Both the position numbers and the translations under genes were made by a program. From Siphonodentalium dalli (Eukaryota; Mollusca; Scaphopoda; Gadilida; Siphonodentaliidae), in the NCBI GenBank assembly GCA_032622095.1, contig CP136064.1, positions 50,104,073-50,168,072 on the forward strand: DNA of 64,000 nucleotides, read 5' to 3'. The notes beneath the pieces are model-generated. The model searched no databases, had not been told where the DNA came from, and was given only the letters and a program-made list of their open reading frames with translations. Position 1 is the stretch's first letter. Every line of letters starts with the position of its first letter. This document shows, one piece after another, positions 13,373 through 25,816 of this stretch.

Positions 13373-13867
13373 AGGTACGGTTGGCCTTGGCGGTGGGTAT
13401 CCTGTGAAAATATATCCACCCGTCAAAAACCGCCACAAACAGAAAGAACATCAAAATGTAGATAGACTTTGTACGTATACAAATAAGAAATATCGCATAA
13501 ACAGTATGTTATGGTCATATGTTTGACCATTGTTATGTAAACAAAAGCATAAAAAGTTACTTTTCTGGTGTTTGTTTATATTATGATGGTAAACATAAAG
13601 AGCGTTCTTTGTTGTTGAATACCTGATATGGAACTAATAAAGAGCGTTTATGTCATTTGTGTGTGATTAGCCAGTAGCATTGTGCTGTCTTCTGTAACAT
13701 AATCAGGCCCTTGCTTAGGTAAAATATAGTAGGTCTTTGTGATAACATGCTGTTTACGCGATGGTCATGGTATATATGAACGGAACTGTGTGCGTTTTAA
13801 TGTTTTTTCTGTTTACGGTGTTTGGAACAAATATGAATATTTTCGACAATTAAGGCCGCACGTGCCT
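13373..13867 (+). mobile_element. TTAA-flanked MITE, family 1
   Basis: 495 bp. The left end AGGTACGGTTGGCCTTGGC and right end TTAAGGCCGCACGTGCCT are imperfect inverted termini. The element is flanked by TTAA at 13369-13372 and 13868-13871. The interior carries AACATAAAGAGCGTTC and AATAAAGAGCGTTTAT, and its two halves share inverted motifs (a weak fold-back). Non-coding; the open frame at 13739-14053 runs through it and is an artefact. Confidence 0.95.
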
Positions 13868-13871
13868 TTAA

Positions 13872-14207
13872 TCATAACGGAATTAACCAATAGTTTTGTA
13901 TTGTGTCGTATATCCAATACTTGCTATAATATCAAATTCACTCTAAAATTATCGGTCACCATATGTTCTTCGTCCTTGTTACGTATTCGATCCATGTTCC
14001 CATTCGATGGCTTTATTGTTGTTCTTGGATTGAACCACCAGTTTGATAAATAACAATTGCTCGCCACTAGGACTCCATGTACCGCTAGTGAGGGCTTTTG
14101 TTCGAATTATGTCAAAACTAAGATTTTATCGACTTCAATCCATCATCTTGATCGCCTTCTTTGAAACAATCATCACAAATTTGGACGAAATAACACAATG
14201 AGATCCC
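13872..14207. other. no gene recognised
   Basis: Unremarkable sequence between a MITE and the 34-bp tandem array. Confidence 0.4.
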
Positions 14208-14340
14208 AAAACATACATTACTATATATAGAGAGCTATCCTAAAACATACATTACTATATATAGAGAGCTATCCTAAAACATACATTACTATATATAGAG
14301 AGCTATCCTAAAACATACATTACTATATATAGAGAGCTAT
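14208..14340. repeat. 34-bp tandem repeat, four copies
   Basis: Four almost identical copies of a unit containing AAAACATACATTACTATATA followed by TAGAGAGCTATCCT. The near-identity indicates recent expansion. Confidence 0.97.
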
Positions 14341-14779
14341 ACTCTCCGATTCTTTTCAAGTAGAACCCGTTCTCCTTGTGATAACGGCATCATTATTATT
14401 TTAATTCCTCAAGGCTGCCGGTTTGTCAGTCGGTGGATTCTTCAATCAATGCGATAACTCAGTTCCCGACACAACAGCGGCTATGGGTAGTCAAAAGTAG
14501 CTGTATATGGCAAACGGGATATCATCCTGTTGATTCAATTGGAAACAACTGTAGTAGGGCAAGGGAAATATCAAGCCTGAACAAGTAAGTGCAGGATATT
14601 TAGAACATGTCTTCTAAATGTGCGACTTTCTAATCTAAAGCTAATAACGACGACTATTTATTCGCAATGCCTTTGTATAACGGCCTACATATTTTATGCT
14701 GATCAGTCAATATAATGATAAAGGAAAGTCGAAAACTTACAGTAATGGTATTGAATTGTGTAAATGAAAGAATCTTCAT
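14341..14779. other. no gene recognised
   Basis: No coding or repeat signal found. Confidence 0.4.
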
Positions 14780-15470
14780 TTCAAACAGTTATCCAATAAA
14801 TGTGGGCTGCATTGTGTGCTGATGGATTCAAATGTGAAATCCAAGATGGCTGCAGGCGGCCAATGTTTTTTAACCGAATTTCAGGAACAAAAATGGACAG
14901 CTCCCATCTAGGGGTCTCCATAAAGAACCATATGAAGTTTAAATGAGGCATGTATGTTGTGCCGAAGGATTTAGTCATGCAATGAGTAAAATCCAAGATG
15001 GAACTGGCAGCCATGATTTTTTTTTAACGAATTTCTGAAAATATCGTTGGCTCCAATCTAGAGGTCACCCGAAGATCCTTATAAAGTTTGGTGACGTTGG
15101 CTGAGGGATGTGGCCTGTAGCTTGTGCCGAAGGATTTAGTCATGCAAAGAGTAAAATCAAAGATGACCGCTGGAGCCAAGTTTTTCAACAAATTTCTGAA
15201 AAAATCGATGGCTCCCATCTAGAGCTCACCCTGCATATCCGTATAAAGTTTGGTGCCAAAAATTTAGTCTTGCAAAGAGAAAAAATATAAGATGCCCATC
15301 GGAGGCCATGTTTTTCATAAAAAAATAGTTCAAATTCGATAGCTCCCATCAAAACATTTCTCCGATAAATACGGGCTGCAGGGTGTGCCGATGGATTTAA
15401 ATTTGAAATTCAAGATGGCTGCTGGCGGCCATGTTTTTAACGAATTTTGGCGGGGAAGCTCATTAAAACA
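14780..15470. repeat. degenerate 140-180 bp tandem array with AAGATGGC boxes
   Basis: Four to five degenerate units. Each has AAATCCAAGATGGC-type DNA, then GGCCATGTTTTT, AACGAATTTCTGAAAA, then ATGGCTCCCATCTAGAG, and a GTGCCGAAGGATTTAGTCATGCA segment. Phasing is uneven. Open frames on both strands (for example 14781-15014 and 15024-15218) share sequence only because of the repeat. Confidence 0.85.
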
Positions 15471-18234
15471 GGTACGCTTAAACATATGATATCCTGTAAA
15501 ACTTATGGGGAAACAGGGGATGGGACCCCAAATGTATTGCAGGAAAAAAAAGTTTTGCATGCAGGGAGGATGGTGGACCCTGCAGTCGAAAAAGCGGAAA
15601 TTAATTGCCTGTGGATGGCAGGAATTGCACACAAACGTGCTTTGAGCAAAATAAGATTCAGGGCTCATCCGATTTGTAAAAAAAAAAAAAAAATCCCGAC
15701 TGAATTGTGTATCAGTTGTAAATATTCTGACCATATGGATTTCAGGATCTAAATATTTCCAAAAGTGTTTTGGTACCAGTTAGGAAAATGTCAACATATA
15801 CAAGTGGCTTGGGTGAATGCGATTTAAAGTGGTTTAAAATATACGCCAAGCGAAAAATGTCAACCCATGCAAGGGAGTGGGCGAATAAAGATTCACGCAT
15901 TTTGGAATTTCGGGTTTCAAGGGGAGTTGTGAAGATGGACATTCCAAATGGACTCCCAACGGAGAATCTCTAGCATTCCATATATCCCCGTATACATATA
16001 GATTCACAATCTTGGATAGAGTTTTGCGCGAGACTGACAGGATATGTAATTCGATTGAATTTTACAAAAAAAATACCACTAATGCCAACTACGTTGGTGA
16101 CTTCGTTCGAAGCCATTTCCTTTCCGTACTTCATTTATTATTTTGTCGGCCATCAGTTATGAGAATGACTGTACCCGGGCATTAAAAAGGGTGTGGTTAG
16201 TTGATGAAGGTAATTGGTCACAACACCTCTGCGTTATGTTAACACGCATCTTAAAAACGCGGCGATCAATCGCCAGCGCGTGTGCAATATGAATAGACCC
16301 TTAGCCTGGTGTAAAGTCCAGCTAATGGTATCCACCACGTGCAGTACCTCCAACGCGGCGACCAATGCAGCGGGGATCAGAGCCGAATATATTATCCGCT
16401 GCCAGGTTCAAGTTCACTCAAACCGAATCGCTCCGGCAGCTAAGTCCTTACGGACGCCACACAACTCTCAAGCGATCCGGCTACCATAAAATAGTCCAGA
16501 CGTGTTTTCACAAAAGTAGACCTTTAAGGACATCCCCAAAATGGTCGAACATTTATAAAAGAATGAACTCGTTTTCACTATAACGTTTGCAAAATGGCCA
16601 TAATGACACAAAACACATTGTTTAGCATGACAAATCATTTTGATGTGTAAAACGTTGTGCTTGTTTATCGGAATCTATATAAAAATTATTTGTGAAAAAT
16701 TGTTGTTTTCAATTTTACACTTTGTTTCGGTATTCGTATCTGGAAAATTATTGCATATTTGTTTAGCGGTAGCTCCTATGATATTCCGATATGCCGAGAG
16801 GAACCTTGCTTTTTCGTTATAATGATTCTTGTGTCATAAGTTCACCATGTAAATGTGGTCGTATCCGCTAGATAATGTCAAATCACGAGGACACTCGAAC
16901 ACTATGGAACTTTAGTGTTTAGTTCACAGATACTAACATATGAGAATATATAACCACCATTCATTCATATGGACGTACTTTGTGGCCAAAACTAACATTA
17001 TGACATCACCGATTTAGATGACAATTTCCCAGAAAAGAGTTATTAGAAGGCAAATTTTGACAAAAGGGTTTCTATATATCATGATAAAAAACTAGGAATT
17101 TTCCAGAAAATTGGAGAAACGGATATGCTCTAATGTGTTAAATAGTTGAATAACTTTTCTTTTTTCACAAGGATAAACACCAGATTATGCATAAGATTGG
17201 CAACCTTAGATACTGCATACAAAAATAAAAAATTAACAGATCTATTTCTTTAGAGTATGGATTTCTGGTATTCCCCAGATCTATTTTCAGTGCCGCATGC
17301 TGTTTCCTCTTTGCAGTGGAGAATTATTCTCAATAAAGTAATCCAGCTTGATTGTTATGGCTGTTGTATTGTTGTTTCAACTTTCTCAGAAAAACAAAAA
17401 CATGTCGAAACCTTGTTTCCATTTTAGTCCAATGGGTGACTGTAAAGTCTTCAAAATATTTTTAACATAATATTTTAGAGCTAATTATACTATGCTTGTA
17501 TGAAAATTGAATATATACTATGTTATTTGTTTTGTTTTTCAACTTTCTGAGAAAGTTTCAGTTAGAAAATCTCTAAAGTATGAATGTATGCAAACCCATT
17601 TTTACCAATATGGTCCAGTATCACAGTGTATGGGCCTATGGATGCATTTTATGTCTTAGGATACCATGTACTATAGGTTATAAATGACATTTTATGAATA
17701 AATATACCAAAAAGGTCACATTACCGACCTCATACATCAGCTAAGTTCCTTACCAACCTGGCTTCCCATAACAGAAAATAGTTCAAAAAAAGCAAATGGC
17801 CAGACAGGTGTTGTTTAAACAATGGAGGGTAGCTTGCATTCGATGGATTTATAGGTCAAACAGTGAGTTATTTTGAAAAATGATGGCCCCTCGCCTCATC
17901 CTGAAATCCTAACCTTTTCACTTCTATTGACCGACGCACTTTTGTTCACTTTCCAGTTAATTTTGAAGATAAAATATGTTTCAAAAATATCTATTCGAAG
18001 CCAACAAATGTTTCAATCATATTCCTATGCGCTTGCGAAATATCAATTAAATCGAAGTCGTAGTCTTGCAATGGTTGGCATTCATCTGGGTGAGGTGTAT
18101 AAAAACACAACAGCAATTTTAGTTACGTCAGCGATGTCGCTAACGGCTTTTATGCGGAGAAATGAAAACGCTTGTGCTTTTACATAACTTTGGTATGCTC
18201 TACAAAATTAGCCACGGTGCCAGATTTTCCCTTA
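15471..18234. other. long stretch without a recognised gene
   Basis: Contains a 16-base A run (15678-15693), a somewhat GC-richer patch (about 16214-16490) with a 91-codon frame of no recognised family, and a 104-codon frame (17873-18187) with a hydrophobic start but no family features. None is a supported gene. Confidence 0.4.
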
Positions 18235-19010
18235 CCTTCAAATTCGAGAAACAAAATGGCCACCGAAATAACCAAAATTACGCATGTATATTGTAATTAA
18301 TCGCTATTATAGTTAATATAATATCACATGCATTTTAATTTTCAACTCGATTCGTTATGCTAATATACAACTCTTGCAAATTAGCCAAAAATCCGACCCC
18401 AAAATCCAATATGGCAGCAGAAATGTAAAAAAATGCTGCATTTTCAGTATTTTACCACATATCGTTTGTCTGTGGAAAAAAATGGGTATCTTGGCGTGAT
18501 ATTATACATTAAACTTATAAAAATGGTCATTTAGGCACACGATGGACGATAGTATACATTCCTGGAAGCTAATAACACATTTATGTTCGAATCAGTGGGT
18601 GTTGTTATTATAATTCCACCCATGCATCAATCGCCGATTTTCACATAGGTGAACATTGTCACGACAATTCCAACCATGCTTACTGTTGTGAGTTGGGAAC
18701 GCTGAGGCGAAGTATTGTTCTTATGTCGCATAAAAAGAAGTCCCAAAAATGGCGGACAGATGTTGAAAAATCATCGAAAATCCCCTCATATTCACATCAT
18801 TGTGCGTTATTGCCATGACAACTCAATCCGTGCTTACAGATGAGATGGCAATATTGACGCAAAGTAATTATCTTACATATCATGAAATTGTTTTTTTCCT
18901 AAATCCAAGATGGAAGTTTGAAAACACGTCGTTATTTCTTTACTTTCTGATAATGTGTGTTATTGTTACGAGAATTCTACCCATATTTACGCATGGTTAG
19001 GCAACACATA
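18235..19010 (+). repeat. dispersed CAAGATGGC-containing repeat, copy 2
   Basis: Collinear with 8095-8660 and, reversed, with 24545-25110: CCAATATGGCAGCAGAAATG, ACCACATATCGTTTG, GTTGTTATTATAATTCCACC, then AAAAATGGCGGACAG and AATCCAAGATGGAAG. The retrotransposon at about 19090 begins close to its right end. Confidence 0.75.
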
Positions 19011-19314
19011 TTATTTAACTTATTATTTTATTCAACCCTTTAGACTTCCCTTAATTTTGGAAACACATGTTTTCTTTTCTATTCTTGCGGCACATTCGTT
19101 CGTTAACCGGCCTTCCGCGGCCTTTTGTCAAGTTTTGACACATCGATAGTTGGATTAATCCATTTCCAGAGCGCCATATTTAAATTTCACTCTGTCAGTT
19201 CCGGTATTTTATTCTATTTTCATTCTCACGGAACATTTCGACCGTTTTGGCCACAAGATTTCCTACGGAAAAGCAATTGCCAGGTCGGCATCTGACCATA
19301 TTATATATCTGTTC

Positions 19315-19931
19315 ATGGCTCCCTTTGATGGTTTGAAGGTTTTGGTGTGGGGTCATAGTTTTGTTCGGCGGTTGGGGACTGATTTTTTACAACTTCCACC
19401 CCTCACCAATACCTTCAATTCTTTCAATCTGGACCCCAATCAAAATCAGGGGCTTTTGATATCAAACAGGTGTTGGGTACAGGTGGGGCGACAGTATAAC
19501 ATTTGCATCAGTCCGTCCGGAACGAGGTGGCGAGTTTCGCGCCTCACATTGTCATATTGTAGATTGGTGGCAACGAACTCTCGCTACCTGGCTCCGACAG
19601 CGTGACAGTGGCAGCCAAAATTCTGCCCTTGGCGCGGAGGTTGGTGCGGGAATTGGGGGTGAAACTGGTATTTATAGGGCAGTTATTTCCACGCACGAAG
19701 CTCCGTCTCAGGTCCAGGCGTAATGGTCGCTCCACTTGGATTACCTCTCCAAAGCCGCCTCATATGTATAACGGACAGATGACTTACGTTAATCGGTTGC
19801 TACGAAAATTTTGCAGAGCAATGCCGCCTCTGCTACATTCGCAGTTGGCTTTTTGGCCACATTTTGGTCTGGGCAATAAAGCCCGTGTTGGCGTGTCACC
19901 CAAATCCTACCAAAGATATCCACAATTTTGA
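19315..19931 (+). pseudogene. SGNH-hydrolase-like ORF of the retrotransposon, frameshifted
   Basis: The first frame (19315-19605) opens with VLVWGHSFVRRL, where G-H-S stands at the block I (GDS) position of SGNH hydrolases. The block III motif appears in another frame as IGGNEL at 19563-19580, directly after an in-frame TAG (19560-19562). The remainder continues in that frame from 19602 with a segment containing LVFIGQLFPR. A frame change plus a stop means the copy is broken. SGNH domains are known in some Ngaro-type elements; here the domain lies upstream of Gag and RT. The catalytic C-terminal D-x-x-H was not identified, so activity cannot be inferred. Confidence 0.65.
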
Positions 19932-20049
19932 TGACTGGGCAATAGCCTTTGAAACTTTCATGGCGGTATATCTGGAAAGAACGGGGACCCGGCCAATCGT
20001 GTGGCTCGGCAGATGTTAAAATACCAGTCTAACATACGCACGATAGCAC

Positions 20050-20406
20050 GTGGTAAATGTAATTGGGCCCAATACGATAGAGTTCCGTAAACTTAAAGAG
20101 CGCCACCAAATGAACTGGAGCGACATCCACCAGGTGCTGTGGATGGACGTACGTTTCGACAAACAACCCACCGAAAAACAGCCCGAGTCCACAAAACAAA
20201 ACATTCCCTACAAGCCGAAAGCTACTAGTAACACTGTTCCCCGTGGTTTATGTGTAAGGTTCCATGCAGGCTTGGTGTGTACTGGGTGTATATATAAACA
20301 TGGATGCAACAAATGCAATCTTGGAAATCACCCGGAAAATTTCTGTCGTCAGCCTTTTCGGAGTGGCAAACGAAGCAAATTCGGTTACGGAACTTCTAAG
20401 CGTTAA
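20050..20406 (+). pseudogene. Gag-like zinc-finger region of the retrotransposon
   Basis: A frame of about 118 codons. Its C-terminal third carries two abutting zinc-binding patterns: C68-x8-C77-x2-C80-x3-H84 (CCCH type), then C86-x2-C89-x4-H94-x4-C99 (CCHC knuckle type), followed by a basic tail. This is typical of nucleic-acid-binding Gag proteins of tyrosine-recombinase retroelements. The N-terminus is not delimited: translation begins at GTG by the track's convention and the real start probably lay upstream, in continuity with the SGNH-like region. Confidence 0.65.
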
Positions 20407-20438
20407 GTCACGGCCGCCCTCAAGTAGAGAGTCGGCGC

Positions 20439-22053
20439 GTGACTGTTCTCTCTCCACCATTTACTGGTGGCTGTTCCATACTTTCTGATTTTGTATGGGA
20501 TACCACCCCATGTACACCAATCGATGTTGCCCATTTAAAGACCATTTTGGTCGGTTACGATCGAGGCAAGGCGGAGGCTCTGGTCGAGGGTTTTTCACAC
20601 GGTGTTCATGGCCGTACGTTGCTTCAATCAACGAAAAATTACAGTCCGCATATCAACATCACGAAGCAGTCACCGCTAAAATACGACAGGAACTACACTT
20701 AGGCAGAATAGCGGTCCTTTCTCAAGCCCACCTGTTCCTCATTTAAAAATTTCTCCTCTTGGGGCGGTTCCTAAAAAGACAGCTGGGGAATATCGGATCA
20801 TTCACCATTTATCACACCCTGAAGGTTTCTCCGCCAACGACGGCATCCCGGCACAGCTATCTTCTGTACGATATGCGACCGTGCAATATGCAATTAAGTT
20901 AATACAAAAGGCAGGTGTTCACCCTTATTTGGCTATCTGCGACATCGCTCAGGCCTACAGGAATTTACCTATTAGACCAGAGGACCAATATCTCCTCGGT
21001 TTCCAATGGGATGGCTATTTTTATTTCGGGGCAGCCAGTAGCGCTAAATTATTCGAGAAATTTAGCTCCGCATTAGAGTAGGTAGCTCGCAATAAGCTGG
21101 GCATCACCATGGTACATATGCTTGACGATTTTTGTATTATTGAACCTACCGAAGTCGCCTGTCGAGAGTCCCTCGAACGGTTCCTTCAGCTTTGCCAGTC
21201 GATCGGGCTACCAATGGCTCACGAAAAAACGGTTTTACCAAATAGAATTGTAGTTTTTCTCGGCATCGAACTCGACACACTTATAATGCAGGCTCGCCTC
21301 CCACAAGCAAAACTGGACGGTTGCCGCACCCGAATCCACCATATGCTAAAACGGAAAAAGGCCAGGCTATTTGAACCACAGAGCATCATTGGCGTTTCAA
21401 ATTTTAGCTGCTCGGTAATATTACCGGGCAGATCTTTCTTACGACAACTAATTAATCTGACCATCAACATTTCAAAACCTCGCTATAGGATCTGGATAAC
21501 CAAAGAAGCCAAGGCCGACCTTAAACTGTGGCTCGAATTTTTAGATAATTACAATGGGCGCACTTTCTTCCTAGAGGAAAAATGGATCTCTAGCAAAACC
21601 CTTCAGCTCGTGACGGATGCTTCGGGGTCTAATGGTTTCGGTACCATCTTTGGCAATAAATGGGCGGACGGCCCTTTTGCAATGGAAAAATCTCACAACT
21701 TCGCAACACTCGAGTTTTATCCCATTGTCCTGGCTTTGTCTCCGGGGGGGGGGGCAGAGATGCAAAATAAACGCCTACTCCTATACGTCGACAACCAGGC
21801 CGTGGTCTCCGCGATCAACAAACAGTCCACTAAGGATCGATCATTACTGGCGCTATTACGTCAGCTCGTTTTGACGTCTCTGCAATATAATATCCTCCTT
21901 CGGGCTTTCTATATACCCTCCGAACATAACATCCTGGCTGATGCTCTCTCTCGTTTTCATGTGGACAAATTCAAACGCCTGGCCCCATGGTGCGAACTGC
22001 AGCCCACAGCAGTGCCTCTCCATTTAACCCCGCAACACTTGATTCCACAGTAG
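20439..22053 (+). pseudogene. reverse transcriptase / RNase H of the retrotransposon, with stop and frame breaks
   Basis: The pre-RT segment (20439-20702) includes VAHLKTILVGYD. The fingers follow with LGAVPKKTAGEYRIIHHLS near 20760-20815 and the palm with YLAICDIAQAYRNLPI. A TAG at 21078-21080 interrupts the frame between FSSALE and VARNKLGI, at a position where relatives usually have Trp. The long frame 21109-22053 (about 314 codons) carries the RT catalytic box as MLDDF (D6, D7) and an RNase H with all four acidic residues (D170 in VTDAS, E202, D228 in YVDNQ, D278 in LADALSR). An 11-G run near 21743-21753 lies inside it and may be a slippage site. Confidence 0.9.
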
Positions 22054-22916
22054 AGACACTCCTACAGAACTCTCTGGCTCCAAGTTCAGCAGCTTCATAC
22101 ACTCGGGCTTGGGGCCATTTTCATACATTTTGCTCCACGATTATATTCATTCCGCAGCTACCGATCCCGTTACCGCTGCTTCTACAATTTATAGCATATC
22201 TTTTTCAACTCCATTACGGGGCCAAGTCGGCACGGGCCATCATCTCCGCATTGGCTTTTTACCATAAGGCTCGCAGTTTACAAGACCCCACTACACACGT
22301 TCTAGTGAAAAAAGCCCTCGCAGGTTTTTCCCGATTGGCTCCTTTAGCGGATAATCGCCGTCCCATCACCCGAGTGATACTGGCACAACTGGTCGGGGCC
22401 CTGGATCACTGCACTATTGGCCATTATCGACAGCTACTGTTTCAATGCATGCTTACGTTCGCCTTTTTAACTTTTGCCAGAATATCGGAATTATGTGCCA
22501 CTTCACCAGTTTCGGATGGTCGAACCCAACAACTGTCCGATCTGGCTATCGAACCACGGGCAGTCACAGTCACTTTTCGGTTTTTCAAACACAACCTGGG
22601 CAATCAGCCGCACTTTATACGGTTCTTACAGCACGCCGAGGCTACGATATGTCCAGTGGCTCGTCTTCATGCCTATCTTTCTGTACGGGGTTCCACAGCA
22701 AGCCCTCTATTTTTAAGCGCGTCTGGAAAGATTATCAATCGCCGGGAATTCGACGCACTGCTCAAGCAGACACTCCGTTTCATCGGGCTCGAATATCACG
22801 TATACACGGCTCACAGCCTGCGTATCGGAGCCGCATCTGCACACTCTCAAATCCGCTCAATGGGCAGGTGGAAATCAGAGGCTTTCAGGAAGTACCTGAG
22901 GTCTCATATCTCCTGA
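21987..22916 (+). CDS. tyrosine recombinase of the retrotransposon
   Basis: A 309-codon frame overlapping the 3' end of the RNase H frame by about 67 nt in another register. The N-terminal part (to about residue 120) resembles the SAM-like core-binding domain. The catalytic part shows R165 (FARISEL), H276-x-x-R279 (AHSLRIGAAS), W295 (GRWKSE) and the nucleophile Y303 (RKYL). This enzyme would integrate the circular DNA intermediate. The spacing between R279 and W295 is about seven residues shorter than I expect from relatives, suggesting an in-frame deletion in the loop just after HSLRIGAAS. The frame is otherwise open, unlike the rest of the element. Confidence 0.88.
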   Translation: MVRTAAHSSASPFNPATLDSTVETLLQNSLAPSSAASYTRAWGHFHTFCSTIIFIPQLPIPLPLLLQFIAYLFQLHYGAKSARAIISALAFYHKARSLQDPTTHVLVKKALAGFSRLAPLADNRRPITRVILAQLVGALDHCTIGHYRQLLFQCMLTFAFLTFARISELCATSPVSDGRTQQLSDLAIEPRAVTVTFRFFKHNLGNQPHFIRFLQHAEATICPVARLHAYLSVRGSTASPLFLSASGKIINRREFDALLKQTLRFIGLEYHVYTAHSLRIGAASAHSQIRSMGRWKSEAFRKYLRSHIS

Positions 22917-23117
22917 CGGGATAGGTCTCATGTCGACTTGGCCTGTTTTCTCCCTTTTGGCAGTCACTGCCCAGCATGTTTACACTTCCTGACCACGGCA
23001 TGAACGGCCATTAGTCGGTCTTTCTTACCATTTTAACCCAGTAGTGGGTTTTGTTTTTCATGGCACCCGTTTTTCGGTTTCAATATTGTGGGTCCGGTGA
23101 CCTTTTGGATCCACTTG

Positions 23118-23297
23118 GGGGCGAGCAAGTAGCTCCTCCCTGTTTTGTAATAGTTTACCGAGCGAACAAGTAGTTCCTCGGTGGTGCGCTATGTAATCAC
23201 CACGTTGGTTCGGTTACAGGCAAGTAGCCCCACTTTTGGATTGCTATTATGATATTATGATATGTATGATGTTTTACGGTAGTCTGAGCGGGTAGCT
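23118..23297 (+). other. cluster of small hairpins with AAGTA loops in the retrotransposon 3' region
   Basis: Stem-loops with the same five-base loop and different stems: GAGC-AAGTA-GCTC (23123-23135); GAAC-AAGTA-GTTC (23164-23176), extended by CCGAG (23158-23162) with CTCGG (23177-23181); GGC-AAGTA-GCC (23219-23229); and a diverged AGC-GGGTA-GCT (23287-23297). Stem bases covary between copies while the loop is kept. Another CAAGTAG lies at about 23575 without a clear stem. Confidence 0.7.
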
Positions 23298-23686
23298 GTT
23301 GTTATTCCGGTGGTAATATTGTATCGCTAGATGGCACTTTTGTCATTTCATCACTTTGTACTTGTTATCATCTTCATTCTTCAGGCCGCCTCTTCCGATT
23401 GGTTACATTGGCGATTGTCATCATTGTGAAACTCAGGTGGGGCCGAGGGACCCGACATCACTGCCCAATTTTCTTGTTGGCGGACCCCCACTGGCCGGTT
23501 TTTCGGCAGGTGGCAACTTCCCATGACCAACTGCCCTTTCTTTTTGATCTCCGGGTGGGGCACTGCGTCTTGTTCAAGTAGTCGCAGTTGGTGGCCTGTT
23601 AAAGCCCTCACCTTTGTTTCTCAATATTACCCATATAATATAAGTGTTACATTTCTAATTTTATACATATTTGTTTTATTTATTAA

Positions 23687-24179
23687 AGGCACGTGCGGCC
23701 TTAATTGTCGAAAATATTCATTTTTGTTCCAAACACCGTAAACAAAAAAACAGTAACACGCATACAGCTCCGTTCACATATACCATGACCATCGCGTAAA
23801 CAGCATGTTATCATAGAGACCTACTATATTTTACCTAAGAAGAGACTGATTGTGTTACAGAAGACAGCACAATGCTACTGGCTAATCACACACAAATGGC
23901 ATTAACGCTCTTTATTAGTTCCATATCAGGTATTCATTAACAAAGAACGCTCTTTATGTTTACCATCATAATATAAACAAACACCAGAAAAGTTACTTTT
24001 TATGCCTTTGTTTACATAACAATGGTCAAACATATGACCATAACGTACTGTTTATGTGATATTTCTTATTTATATACGGACAAAGTCTATCTACATTTTG
24101 ATGTTCTTTCTGTTTGTGGCGGTTTTTGACGGGTGGATATATTTTCACAGGATACCCACCGCCAAGGCCAACCGTGTCT
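23687..24179 (-). mobile_element. TTAA-flanked MITE, family 1
   Basis: 493 bp, reverse orientation relative to the copy at 13373. Ends AGGCACGTGCGGCCTTAA and GCCAACCGTGTCT; TTAA at 23683-23686 and 24180-24183. The 121-codon frame on the minus strand (24026-24391) runs through it and is an artefact. Confidence 0.95.
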
Positions 24180-24183
24180 TTAA

Positions 24184-24544
24184 TGTGATATACATTAATA
24201 TAAATTAAATACACGGCTCTCAGTGCCCATGCATGAGAGTCCAGTTGAAAACGATACACTGTGTTACGGGTAATCTGTTCAACAAACCAAGCGGAGCCAT
24301 AAAGAATAGGTACCGCAATAAGTCCAACCCTTAATGAACTAAAGTATAATACGGGTAGGAGGTAGTCATGTAGACAATATCCAGAAAACACATTTATGCG
24401 GTACCTTCCTGTGGGTGTCTAAGCATAAATATTGCTTGAAACATTCTGATTAGTGGGACCTTTCTCCCAGGAAGTGAAGAATTTGTTGGTGTGAACGAGA
24501 TAGATTAAGCAGAGGAAGAGACAGACTCTGGTCCAGATATTTCC
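24184..24544. other. no gene recognised
   Basis: No coding or repeat signal beyond the MITE edge. Confidence 0.4.
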
Positions 24545-25110
24545 GAATGTGGCAAGCAGAATTAGCCCAGGTTGTTCTAAATCTTGCAAGTGTTTGTGAC
24601 TATTCGGCGCACCTAATCGGTTACGGACATTATCGGCGCTTACTGCCGACATCTTGGATTTGGGTGAATATTCTTCAACTCACAAATAACGGGGATCCTC
24701 ACCCGAGTATCACCTACACACATATGCATGTATGGTGGAGTTATAATAATAACACCCACTTATTCGAAACACATTGCGTTATTAGCGTCGATTCTGCTTC
24801 TACCGGCAAATATGGAAGGGGGAAAAAACCTGATATCAGGCCAAAAAAAAGAAAAAAGAATTCGAGCAAGAATGTATATTATGGTCCCGTAGTGTTCGTA
24901 AATGACTCTTTCTATAAGATGGATGTTTAAATTCACACCAAAATGTCCATGTTGTCCTGCAGAGATAAACGATATGCTGAAATGCCGAAAATTTTGATAA
25001 TTTTTACATTTCGGCCGCCATATTGGCTATTGGTGTCAGATTTTTGGCTAATTTGAAAGAGTTGTATAACGAACCGAATGGAAAATAAAACCGCGTATGA
25101 CAATTTGTTC
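24545..25110 (-). repeat. dispersed CAAGATGGC-containing repeat, copy 3 (inverted)
   Basis: Reverse complement of the family at 8095 and 18235: CGACATCTTGGATTTGGGTG at about 24646-24665, TAATAATAACACCCAC, AACGATATGC and TTTCGGCCGCCATATTGG near 25010-25027. The 127-codon plus frame 24547-24930 is repeat-derived. Confidence 0.72.
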
Positions 25111-25812
25111 TTGTTAACAACCGAAAAGTTAGAGTAGACATTATGAAAGAAAATAATTGGGGCTAAGTTGAGTTCCGTTGGTGCGAAGGTCGACCAATAT
25201 TTCCTGGACTACAATATATGTTCTGGTGGCTATTCTGGAGACTTCTGTGCGGCCTTGACCTTCCGTAAAATCAAATGGGTTACCACTTTTCGACACAAAT
25301 GCCGTTATTAACACGATTTTCTATGTCCCTTTTTATGAAAACGCGTCCAGACTAGATGAACAGTGACAAGAGACTGCTCGACTCCCGAATGAATACGACC
25401 TACCCGCCCTATATGAGAAATTTTACTTATTATAGACCAATCTTTATTCGTTGTAAATAATATCAGACAAATCGCCGTTATTTCGTCAACGTACGTTGCA
25501 AGTCGAGTTATCACCTTTCCGGTCCTGTTACTTGTTTGGTTGCCGTAAAGCAATTTTGGAATGCCAGGGCGTCATATTGGCATGCAATATTATCCTGTTC
25601 TGAAGGCTAATAGTTCTTAACAATTTCCCTTTAATACAGTATAATGTAGGTCCCTAAAATTTATCAACTATATTTCTATACAAAATGTATTAACCTCGTC
25701 CACTAAATTCGAGCCTTGCTAAAGCTCTGCCCGAATCGAATTTAGTGCACTCAGTTAATAGATTTTGTATAGCATTGCACTCTTTAGATGTACTCTATAT
25801 AGCGACGCGTTT
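25111..25812. other. no gene; contains an inverted repeat at 25676-25772
   Basis: At 25676-25772, CTATACAAAATGTATTAAC and CACTAAATTCGA are matched in reverse by TCGAATTTAGTG and GTTAATAGATTTTGTATAG around a short loop. The rest is unremarkable. Confidence 0.7.
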
Positions 25813-25816
25813 TTAA

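Larger units (their letters stand above)
19090..23640 (+). mobile_element. tyrosine-recombinase (Ngaro/DIRS-type) retrotransposon, degenerate
   Basis: Order on the plus strand: SGNH-hydrolase-like region, Gag-like zinc finger, RT plus RNase H, tyrosine recombinase. RT followed by RNase H and a tyrosine recombinase, with no integrase and no recognisable methyltransferase, is the Ngaro/DIRS hallmark; the absence of a methyltransferase favours Ngaro. Base composition is more GC-rich than the surrounding DNA. Frame breaks in the SGNH and RT parts and an apparent deletion in the recombinase make it non-autonomous. The ends are approximate: no split direct repeats or inverted termini could be delimited by eye, and the right limit is set by the MITE starting at 23687. 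Confidence 0.85.
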